DNA from: Tannerella sp.
GTDB lineage: Bacteria > Bacteroidota > Bacteroidia > Bacteroidales > Tannerellaceae
DNA length: 5,355 bases
Reading direction: 5' to 3'
Assembly (NCBI GenBank): GCA_031275525.1
Contig: JAISOP010000252.1
Location: 1 to 5,355, forward strand
Shown here: positions 1 to 5,355 of the stretch, in pieces
How the letters are laid out: each line of letters begins with the position of its first letter
How positions within the stretch are numbered: the stretch's first letter is position 1
Translations under genes and position numbers: made by a program
Notes under the pieces: model-generated
Told to the model about the DNA's origin: nothing
What the model saw: only the letters and a program-made list of their open reading frames with translations
Databases searched by the model: none

Positions 1-12
1 ATTATATTGCCT

Positions 13-48
13 GCGGTATAACCGGAAACCGGATCATACGGCTTTGTT
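13..48 (+). terminator. Possible imperfect intrinsic terminator upstream of rsmH
   Basis: Bases 13-25 can pair with 29-42. The inner stem is CCGG/CCGG (22-25 with 29-32) around an AAA loop. A small internal loop follows (20-21 against 33-35), then GTAT/ATAC (16-19 with 36-39), a G-G mismatch, and GC/GC (13-14 with 41-42). The DNA after it is TTTGTT (43-48), a short interrupted T tract. This could end an upstream transcript. The stem is imperfect and the T tract short, so it may be chance. No upstream gene is visible: the first 148 bases have stops in all three forward frames, and nothing resembles a MraZ C-terminus. Confidence 0.25.
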
Positions 49-73
49 GAAAACTTTATTTTGTGTATAACTG
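43..73 (+). promoter_or_regulatory. Candidate Bacteroidota-type promoter for the rsmH operon
   Basis: TTTG at 43-46 is followed after 19 bases by TATAACTG at 66-73. The Bacteroidota primary sigma factor pattern is TTTG, a spacer of about 19-21 bases, then TAnnTTTG. Here the -33 box is perfect, the spacing fits, and the -7 box matches at four of six fixed positions. A second -7-like string, TACCTTTA (93-100), has only one mismatch but no TTTG at the right distance. The location in an AT-rich leader upstream of four tightly packed genes fits an operon promoter. Short patterns like this arise easily by chance in AT-rich DNA. Confidence 0.3.
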
Positions 74-134
74 GAGATTAAGAAAAAGTATGTACCTTTA
101 CGGACATTATAGGCAAATAATCGGAACGGTTTGT

Positions 135-140
135 GGAAAG
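135..140 (+). promoter_or_regulatory. Ribosome-binding site of rsmH
   Basis: GGAAAG lies 8 bases before the ATG at 149 and is followed by an A-rich spacer. It is Shine-Dalgarno-like and supports 149 as the rsmH start. The protein beginning there also matches the usual short RsmH N-terminus. Confidence 0.5.
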
Positions 141-148
141 GCTAAAAA

Positions 149-1093
149 ATGAATGGAAATAATATATTGTATCATGTGCCGGTACTGCTTGAGGAGAGTC
201 TGAGGGGATTGAATATCCGTCCGGAGGGGGTGTATGTGGACCTCACTTTCGGCGGAGGAGGACATTCCCGGGGTATATTGGCGTGCTTGGGAAATGAGGG
301 AAGATTGTACGGATTCGACCAAGATGCGGATGCGGAAACCAATATCCCGGCCGACGAGCGGTTTATTTTTGTACGCAGTAATTTCCGTTACCTGTCCAAT
401 TTCTTGCGTTACCACGGCGAAACGCAGGTGGACGGGATATTGGCTGACCTGGGCGTCTCGTCGCATCACTTTGACGACGAGACGCGCGGCTTTTCTTTCC
501 GTTTCGACAGCGTGCTGGACATGCGAATGAACAGACGTGCCGGACAAACAGCTGCCGAGGTGCTGAACACCTGTTCCGAAGAAACCCTGGCCGAACTCCT
601 CCGGACCTACGGGGAATTAAAAAACGCCCGGAAGATAGCCGCCCGGATTGCCGAGTTGCGTGCGGAGAAACCCCTGCAAACCGTTCAGGACTTACGAGCT
701 GCCCTTCAGCCCTTCGCCGGCAGGGAGAAGGAAAAGAAGTTCCTGGCGAAGGTCTTCCAGGCGTTGCGCATCGAAGTGAACGACGAGATGCGGGCCTTGT
801 GCGAAATGCTGCAACAGACCCTGCGTGTCTTGAAACCCGGCGGACGGCTGGTCATTATCACCTATCACTCGCTGGAAGACCGGCTGGTCAAACAGTTCTT
901 CCGTACGGGAAACACGGAAGGAGAAGACGAACAGGATTTCTTCGGCAACCGCCTGACGCCCTTTGCGCCGGTGAACAGCAGGGTCATTACGCCTGCCGAG
1001 GAAGAAATCGCGCGTAACCCGCGTGCCCGTAGCGCCAAATTGCGAATTGCAGAAAGAAAACCGAACGATGAACGGAGGAAATCAATCGCCTGA
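149..1093 (+). CDS. rsmH: 16S rRNA (cytosine-1402 N4)-methyltransferase RsmH (MraW)
   Basis: RsmH transfers a methyl group from S-adenosylmethionine to N4 of C1402 in the decoding centre of 16S rRNA; it acts in the cytoplasm. The 314 residues equal the normal family length. The N-terminal YHVPVLLEES (8-17) is typical. The methyltransferase glycine-rich motif is D31-LTFGGGGHS (31-40), GFDQD (55-59) contains the acidic residue expected to contact the cofactor ribose, and ILADLGVSS is at 97-105. The helical insert domain lies roughly between 130 and 200. It is followed by QALRIEVN (204-211), YHSLEDR (239-245) and the C-terminal RSAKLRIAERK (294-304), all family signatures. No key residue is missing. 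It is the first gene of the visible dcw block, and its last 26 bases overlap the start of ftsL. The base composition becomes AT-richer at its very beginning, as in the leader. Confidence 0.97.
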   Translation: MNGNNILYHVPVLLEESLRGLNIRPEGVYVDLTFGGGGHSRGILACLGNEGRLYGFDQDADAETNIPADERFIFVRSNFRYLSNFLRYHGETQVDGILADLGVSSHHFDDETRGFSFRFDSVLDMRMNRRAGQTAAEVLNTCSEETLAELLRTYGELKNARKIAARIAELRAEKPLQTVQDLRAALQPFAGREKEKKFLAKVFQALRIEVNDEMRALCEMLQQTLRVLKPGGRLVIITYHSLEDRLVKQFFRTGNTEGEDEQDFFGNRLTPFAPVNSRVITPAEEEIARNPRARSAKLRIAERKPNDERRKSIA

Positions 1094-1418
1094 AAGGAAG
1101 AAAAAAAGACGCCTGTCCCTTTTGTACTTCCTGAGCGGGGGAATGCTGACGGATGAATTTGTGATTAGGCATATATGGATGATTGTGCTGGTCGTTGGAA
1201 TGATACTGATTGACATCGGGAACCGGTATGACTGTCAGCAGAAACTGCGTGAGATAGACCGCCTGCAACGGGAACTGAGAGACGTGAAATACGAATCCAT
1301 CGCCCTGTCGGGGCAGTTGGCGGGTACGAACCGTCAATCACAGATTGAGGAACTGGTAAAGGCGCAGGGATTGAATCTGGAGAGCGCCAAGACGCCGCCG
1401 TATATTCTGTATAAGTAG
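1068..1418 (+). CDS. ftsL: Cell division protein FtsL, Bacteroidota type
   Basis: FtsL is a small bitopic inner-membrane protein of the divisome. In other bacteria it works with FtsB/DivIC and FtsQ to recruit and activate FtsW-FtsI. This 116-residue protein has a basic cytoplasmic tail (ERKKKRR, 9-15), one membrane segment at about 36-50 (IWMIVLVVGMILIDI), then a periplasmic heptad-rich coiled coil (about 57-86, including IDRLQRELRDVKYE). It ends in ESAKTPPYILYK; the NRYDCQ...EIDRLQ...DVKYE...ESAKTPPY pattern is characteristic of Bacteroidota FtsL (FtsL_2-like). I chose the ATG at 1068, preceded by AGAAAG. A GTG at 1023 would add 15 residues lying entirely inside rsmH with no support. The gene overlaps rsmH by 26 bases and stops 2 bases before ftsI, so translational coupling is likely. 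Family assignment is by pattern and position, since FtsL proteins are poorly conserved. Confidence 0.9.
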   Translation: MNGGNQSPERKKKRRLSLLYFLSGGMLTDEFVIRHIWMIVLVVGMILIDIGNRYDCQQKLREIDRLQRELRDVKYESIALSGQLAGTNRQSQIEELVKAQGLNLESAKTPPYILYK

Positions 1419-1420
1419 GT

Positions 1421-3610
1421 ATGAAAGGAGAAGATAGGAAAGTAGGCCCGGAAGAGGAAGAGCCGATGGAAATAACGTCGGAAAAGAAGGCCATCCTGTT
1501 GCGTTATCTCATCGTGTTACTATTGTTAGGCGCTCTCCTTGGAACCGTTTCCGTTTATATTTTCAAGATTGCTTTTCGGGAAAAGGAACAATGGATTGGC
1601 GTGGCGGAACGTCACAAAATCCCGGTCCGGCTGGTAAAACCCGACCGGGGGAACATCTACTCGTCCGACGGCAAGCTGATGGTTACCAACGTGCCGCGCT
1701 ACTACCTCTACATGGATTTCCGGGCCGAGGGTTTTCGTGTGGACACGTTCCTGCATTCGCGGAACGGCCTCGACTCGCTCGCCCTTTACCTTTCCAAAAA
1801 ACTGAAGAACCGCACGGCCAAGGGCTACAGGGATCACCTGATCCGCGGGATGAAGTCAAAAAGCCGCGAATACCCCGTCTATGAAGGGCGCGTTTCGTAT
1901 GCCGACCTGAAGGAGATCAAACGCTTTCCCTTCCTGCGCAGAGGCAGGAATGTCAGCGGATTCTATGAAAAGGAGATCGTACAGCGGCAGCGGTGTTACG
2001 GCTCAATGGCCTCGCGCACCCTGGGCGACATCTACAACGAAAAGGAAACCGGCGAACTGCCCCGCGGCAAGACCGGCCTGGAACAGCAGTACGATTCCCT
2101 GCTGCGCGGGGAGTATGGCACCCGGTCAACCATCCGGGTGGGCAAGAACTGGACCAGCGTCATAGAGAAAGAGCCGGTGCCCGGCCTGGACATCGTGACC
2201 ACCATCGACCTGCAAATACAGGACTTCACCGAAAAGGCGCTCGGCGACAAGCTCCGCAGCCTGGATGCCGAGACGGGAGTCGCCATCGTCATGGAGGTAC
2301 CTACGGGCGAAATCAAGGCCATTTCCAACCTGGAACGTACCCGTCCGGGCGTCTATGTGGAGACCAACACCCGCAACTACGCCCTGACCGACCAACTGGA
2401 GCCGGGATCGACTTTCAAGATTCCCTCCATCATGGTGGCGCTCGAGGACGGGGTCTGCAAGCCGGACGACGTGGTGGACGCGGGTAACGGCGTTTACCGT
2501 TACGAAAGCGGTAATATCGTCGATCACAATGCCGCCCGCGGCGGCTACCATCAAATCACGGTGGCGCAAGCCATCTGGTATTCCTCCAACATCGGCGTGG
2601 CCAAGACGATCCTGAAGGGATACCGGAATAACCCGAAGAAGTTCACCGACGGGCTGAGCCGGATCGGTATGGATGCGGATTTGCAGGTTTACGGCGCCGG
2701 ACAGCCCCGCATCCGGAAGCCGAACGATCCGCGCTGGTCGAAGTTGACGTTGCCCTGGATGTCGTTCGGTTATGAGGTGCAGGCGCCGCCGATTCAGATG
2801 CTGGCCTTCTACAATGCCATTGCCAACAACGGGAAAATGGTGCGCCCGGTGTTTACGAAAGAAATACGCCGGAACGGGAAGACGGTGGAGCGTTTCTCCA
2901 CCAAGGTCATCCGTTCCTCCATCTGTTCGCAGGAGACGCTGGAGATTGTCCGGGACATGCTGGTCAACGTGGTGGAGAAAGGAACGGGCCGGCCGGTGTA
3001 CTCGGAAGCCGTCACGATTGCGGGCAAGACCGGAACCGCCCAGATTGCCTCCGGCGGCAAATACCAGTCACACCAGGTTTCCTTTTGCGGCTATTTCCCG
3101 GCCGATAAGCCCGCCTATTCCTGCATCGTGGTGATTCGCCGGCCGCGCGTCGGCAATCCTTCGGCGGGGACCATGTCCGGCGCCGTGTTCAAGACCATTG
3201 CCGAGAAGATTTATTCCCAGAAGACCCAAATTGAGGTCCGTTCGATGGAGGCCGATTCAATGAGGATCACGCTGCCGGAGGTGAAAAACGGTCATGCCGA
3301 AGCCCTGGCTGCTCTGCTGGACGAGTTGGATATAGAGACGGAACCGAGCCGGAAGCCCCAGCCTTCCTCCGGCTACGTGGCCGTTGAACGCCGGATGCAA
3401 GACGGGCGGATGAGGCTAAAGGAGGTCGTCCTGGGGGAAAATACGGTACCCAACGTGGTGGGTATGGGCGCCCGCGACGCCGTTTACCTGCTGGAGAGGA
3501 GCGGTCTGCGGGTGGGCCTGTCCGGCAGGGGAGAGGTCGTCTCCCAGTCGCCGGCGCCCGGGCAGCGCGTGAAGCGGGGGCAAACCGCTTCCATCGTCCT
3601 TCGTAATTAA
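1421..3610 (+). CDS. ftsI: Septal class B penicillin-binding protein FtsI (PBP3-type transpeptidase) with C-terminal PASTA domain
   Basis: FtsI is the D,D-transpeptidase that cross-links septal peptidoglycan, acting with FtsW; it is anchored in the inner membrane with its catalytic part in the periplasm. The 729 residues show an acidic cytoplasmic tail (1-23), one membrane helix (about 24-48), and the dimerisation/pedestal domain opening with DRGNIY (75-80). The transpeptidase domain has all three active-site motifs: S330-TFK with the acylated serine, S388-S-N390, and K536-TG. One PASTA domain occupies about 674-729, starting NTVPNVVGMGARDA. It is longer than E. coli FtsI because of this tail, as is usual for Bacteroidota homologues. 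It starts 2 bases after ftsL and ends 18 bases before murE. The start is uncertain: M16 (ATG at 1466) has a much stronger purine-rich site in front of it and gives a 714-residue protein with a more usual short tail. The ATG at 1421 is kept because of its close operon spacing. Confidence 0.95.
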   Translation: MKGEDRKVGPEEEEPMEITSEKKAILLRYLIVLLLLGALLGTVSVYIFKIAFREKEQWIGVAERHKIPVRLVKPDRGNIYSSDGKLMVTNVPRYYLYMDFRAEGFRVDTFLHSRNGLDSLALYLSKKLKNRTAKGYRDHLIRGMKSKSREYPVYEGRVSYADLKEIKRFPFLRRGRNVSGFYEKEIVQRQRCYGSMASRTLGDIYNEKETGELPRGKTGLEQQYDSLLRGEYGTRSTIRVGKNWTSVIEKEPVPGLDIVTTIDLQIQDFTEKALGDKLRSLDAETGVAIVMEVPTGEIKAISNLERTRPGVYVETNTRNYALTDQLEPGSTFKIPSIMVALEDGVCKPDDVVDAGNGVYRYESGNIVDHNAARGGYHQITVAQAIWYSSNIGVAKTILKGYRNNPKKFTDGLSRIGMDADLQVYGAGQPRIRKPNDPRWSKLTLPWMSFGYEVQAPPIQMLAFYNAIANNGKMVRPVFTKEIRRNGKTVERFSTKVIRSSICSQETLEIVRDMLVNVVEKGTGRPVYSEAVTIAGKTGTAQIASGGKYQSHQVSFCGYFPADKPAYSCIVVIRRPRVGNPSAGTMSGAVFKTIAEKIYSQKTQIEVRSMEADSMRITLPEVKNGHAEALAALLDELDIETEPSRKPQPSSGYVAVERRMQDGRMRLKEVVLGENTVPNVVGMGARDAVYLLERSGLRVGLSGRGEVVSQSPAPGQRVKRGQTASIVLRN
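1450..1462 (+). promoter_or_regulatory. Strong purine-rich ribosome-binding site inside the annotated ftsI start region
   Basis: GGAAGAGGAAGAG lies just before an in-frame ATG at 1466 (Met16 of the longer FtsI). The ATG at 1421 has only a weak AGTAGG-like stretch overlapping the ftsL stop. The site may decide the true start in favour of 1466. It also encodes the glutamate run in the longer version (residues 11-14), so the purine richness could be a by-product of coding. Confidence 0.35.
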
Positions 3611-3628
3611 TTCCAAAAATAAACCGGA

Positions 3629-5083
3629 ATGAAGATAACACTACAGGAGCTTATTCGTTGTTTACCCGTCGGACAGGTCTTCGGAGACGCCGGACGGAGG
3701 ATTTCAAACATCCGTTCCGACTCGCGCCGGGTGGAAGAGGGCGACTTGTTTGTGGCTCTCAGGGGAACGGCCGTCGATGGGCATGACTACGTGGAAAAGG
3801 CGCTGGAGAACGGCGCCGCGGCCGTGGTGTGCGAGCGTATTCCGGAGGGGCTGGCCGGGCGGGCGGCGTTTGTCGTCGTACCCGATGCGGCCGACGCGCT
3901 GGGGCTGCTGCTCGACTCCCGGTACGACCGTCCGTCCACGCGGCTCACGCTGGTGGGCGTCACCGGCACCAACGGCAAAACCACCGTCGCCACCCTGCTC
4001 TACGACCTTTTCCGCAAACTGGGATACAGGACCGGGCTGTTCTCCACCGTCTGCAACTACATCGACGGCGAAGCGGTCCCGGCTACCCATACAACTCCCG
4101 ACCCCGTCACGCTCCACGCCCTGCTGGCACGCATGGTGCAAGCCGGCTGCCAATACGCCTTTATGGAGGTCAGTTCCCACGCCCTCGACCAGCGGCGCAT
4201 CAGCGGCCTGACCTTCGCCGGCGGTATCTTCACCAACCTGACGCGCGACCATCTGGATTATCATCACACGGTGGAAAATTACCTGAAAGCCAAGAAACGT
4301 TTTTTCGACCTCCTGCCTGCCGGCGCGTTTGCGCTGACCAATGCGGACGACAAGTCGGGTGCAGTGATGCTGCAAAACACCGCTGCCCGCAAGTTGACGT
4401 ATTCCCTCCGGACGCCGGTCGACTTCAAGGGGAAAATCATCGAGTCGCACTTCGAGGGCGCCGAACTGTGGATCGACGGGCGCGAGGTGCACGTCGCCCT
4501 CGCGGGACGCTTCAACGCCTACAACCTGCTGGCCGTCTATGGCGCCGCCCGCGCCCTGGGGCGGACGGCGGAGGAGGCGCTGGTGGCCCTTAGCCTGCTG
4601 CGTCCTGTGGCGGGGCGCTTCGAAACCCTCCCTGCTCCGGAGGGATTTACGGCGATTGTGGACTATGCTCATACGCCCGATGCGCTGGTCAACGTGCTGA
4701 ACGGGATCCGGGAGGCGCTGAACGGCAAGGGCCGTATCCTGACCGTCGTGGGCGCCGGCGGCAACCGCGACCGGGGCAAGCGTCCCCTGATGGCCCGCGA
4801 AGCCTGCCGGCTGAGCGACCTGGTGATCCTGACCTCCGACAATCCGCGCTTTGAGGAGCCGGACGCAATCATCGCGGAAATGGCGGCCGGACTGACGCCC
4901 AACGACCTCCGCCGCACGCTCTGCATCGCCGACCGTGCACAGGCCATCAAAACGGCCGCGCAGTTGGCCCGGAAGGGAGACGTCCTCCTGGTGGCCGGCA
5001 AGGGACACGAAGATTACCAGGAAATCAAGGGCGTAAAGTACCCCTTCGACGACCGGGAAGTACTTAAACAACTCTTCCAATGA
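3629..5083 (+). CDS. murE: UDP-N-acetylmuramoyl-L-alanyl-D-glutamate--2,6-diaminopimelate ligase MurE
   Basis: MurE is the cytoplasmic Mur ligase that adds the third amino acid to UDP-MurNAc-L-Ala-D-Glu using ATP. The 484 residues match the family. The N-terminal substrate-binding domain (about 1-100) includes the SDSRRVEEGDLFVAL stretch. The central ATPase domain has the P-loop TGTNGKTT (112-119), TTPD (155-158), EVSSHALDQ (180-188), and YLKAK (218-222) with K222 as the expected carbamylated lysine. The C-terminal domain carries D404-NPR407, the motif of ligases that add meso-diaminopimelate rather than lysine, and GKGHEDYQ (457-464). All key residues are present. The ATG at 3629 gives the standard N-terminus; only a weak CCGGA precedes it. 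The gene follows ftsI by 18 bases, and mraY would normally come next, but the DNA after the TGA is something else. A long antisense open frame across the gene is a by-product of GC-rich codons. Confidence 0.97.
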   Translation: MKITLQELIRCLPVGQVFGDAGRRISNIRSDSRRVEEGDLFVALRGTAVDGHDYVEKALENGAAAVVCERIPEGLAGRAAFVVVPDAADALGLLLDSRYDRPSTRLTLVGVTGTNGKTTVATLLYDLFRKLGYRTGLFSTVCNYIDGEAVPATHTTPDPVTLHALLARMVQAGCQYAFMEVSSHALDQRRISGLTFAGGIFTNLTRDHLDYHHTVENYLKAKKRFFDLLPAGAFALTNADDKSGAVMLQNTAARKLTYSLRTPVDFKGKIIESHFEGAELWIDGREVHVALAGRFNAYNLLAVYGAARALGRTAEEALVALSLLRPVAGRFETLPAPEGFTAIVDYAHTPDALVNVLNGIREALNGKGRILTVVGAGGNRDRGKRPLMAREACRLSDLVILTSDNPRFEEPDAIIAEMAAGLTPNDLRRTLCIADRAQAIKTAAQLARKGDVLLVAGKGHEDYQEIKGVKYPFDDREVLKQLFQ

Positions 5084-5111
5084 TTCAAGGATTCAAAAAT
5101 TCAAGGATTCA
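5083..5111 (+). repeat. Two direct copies of a 13-base repeat at the murE 3' end
   Basis: ATTCAAGGATTCA occurs at 5083-5095 and again at 5099-5111, separated by AAA, giving a period of 16 bases. Each copy itself contains ATTCA twice. The first copy begins with the last base of the murE TGA, and the second runs into the start of the DUF4469-like frame. It sits exactly at the point where the expected gene order breaks. It could be a slippage-prone tandem repeat, a recombination scar or an assembly junction. I see no convincing stem in it that would act as a terminator. Confidence 0.8.
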
Positions 5112-5355
5112 TCGGAAAGATAGACGAAGTCATCACCAGGGACAACATTGTGACCATACGCGGCTACGGCCTGAAAATCGAAAGCGACGCAGATCACGCA
5201 GCACAAGCCGGCGTCTTCCCGGTCAGTGCACAGCAACAGGAAATACCCTTCAAGGCCGTTGCCCTCAACGAACCGCGCACCCTCAAACTGATCTCCCCAG
5301 CCAATATCAGCGCCGGCGCCTATACGATACTGATACGTACGCAAAGCGGGGTGAA
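5084..5355 (+). pseudogene. DUF4469-like Ig-fold domain of an HU-like DNA-binding protein; 5' end missing or frameshifted, 3' end beyond the window
   Basis: The frame is open from the codon after the murE stop to the window edge, 90 codons, in register with murE. Its product contains GFIGKIDEVITRDN, VTIRGYGLKIESD, a GVFPV strand, ALNEPRTLKLISP, and AGAYTILIRTQS. This pattern of short beta strands with RGYGLKIE and NEPRTLK resembles the C-terminal Ig-like (DUF4469) domain attached to HU-like DNA-binding domains in Bacteroidota; I recognise it from family pattern only. There is no ATG in frame. The earliest common start codon is GTG at 5150, inside the domain, with no clear ribosome-binding site. 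No HU-like domain precedes it. An ATG at 5080-5082 overlaps the murE stop but lies in another frame; deleting one A from the run at 5095-5099 would join the two. It could be a remnant, a frameshifted stand-alone domain, or a chimeric contig end. Confidence 0.5.

Noticed and set aside
1..72. Possible C-terminal end of an upstream gene such as mraZ
   Set aside because: The three forward frames stop at about 20, 48 and 70 after short peptides that do not resemble MraZ, and the composition is that of a non-coding leader.
1023..1067. GTG at 1023 as the ftsL start
   Set aside because: It would add 15 residues read from within the conserved RSAKLR region of rsmH, without a ribosome-binding site. 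The ATG at 1068 gives a standard FtsL N-terminus.
1993..2487. Alternative + strand frame of 164 codons inside ftsI, and similar frames inside murE (3829-4593)
   Set aside because: They are rich in Arg, Pro and Gly as expected from out-of-frame reading of GC-rich codons, and they lie wholly inside genes with intact motifs.
3704..5080. Long open frame of 458 codons on the - strand opposite murE
   Set aside because: It is antisense to a complete MurE with all motifs, its product has no recognisable domain, and long antisense frames are common opposite GC-rich genes with strong third-position bias.
5093..5344. Open frame of 83 codons on the - strand over the DUF4469-like region
   Set aside because: It mirrors the + strand frame, which has the recognisable domain pattern. 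It has no ribosome-binding site or family resemblance.
5080..5355. + strand frame from the ATG at 5080 read straight to the window edge
   Set aside because: The direct product is a basic, low-complexity-looking sequence with no domain pattern. Only the short stretch before the A5 run is of interest, so it is reported as a possible frameshift rather than as a gene.

Overview
The window holds one stretch of a division and cell-wall (dcw) cluster, all on the + strand, in the order rsmH - ftsL - ftsI - murE, followed by a fragment of an unrelated gene that runs off the right edge. Protein style points to the Bacteroidota, most likely Bacteroidales. RsmH carries the group's YHVPVLL...DLTFGGGGHS start. 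FtsL is the small Bacteroidota type with the ending ESAKTPPY. The FtsI is long and carries a C-terminal PASTA domain. Ribosome-binding sites are weak or purine-rich rather than classical. The coding DNA is GC-rich by eye for this group, and the first ~150 bases are clearly AT-richer. I do not assign a genus.

Layout: bases 1-148 are non-coding, with no trace of the end of mraZ. They hold an imperfect hairpin followed by T-rich DNA and a weak match to the Bacteroidota promoter pattern. rsmH (149-1093) overlaps ftsL (1068-1418) by 26 bases. ftsI (1421-3610) starts 2 bases after the ftsL stop, and murE (3629-5083) starts 18 bases after the ftsI stop. This packing suggests one transcript.

Function: RsmH methylates 16S rRNA. 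FtsL is a bitopic divisome scaffold protein. FtsI is the septal transpeptidase. MurE makes the UDP-MurNAc-tripeptide, and its DNPR motif indicates meso-diaminopimelate as substrate. MurE thus supplies the precursor that FtsI later cross-links at the septum, with FtsL belonging to the same divisome.

The oddity is at the right end. mraY would be the usual next gene, but the murE stop is followed directly by a 13-base direct repeat with a 16-base period. After it comes an open frame resembling the C-terminal Ig-like domain (DUF4469 type) of Bacteroidota HU-like DNA-binding proteins. This frame is in register with murE across the stop, has no ATG and lacks any HU-like part. Removing a single base from a run of five A's would join it to an ATG that overlaps the murE stop. 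It may be a gene remnant, a frameshifted small gene or an assembly junction; the sequence alone does not decide. I see no convincing wholly new system here: the four main genes are ordinary members of known families.
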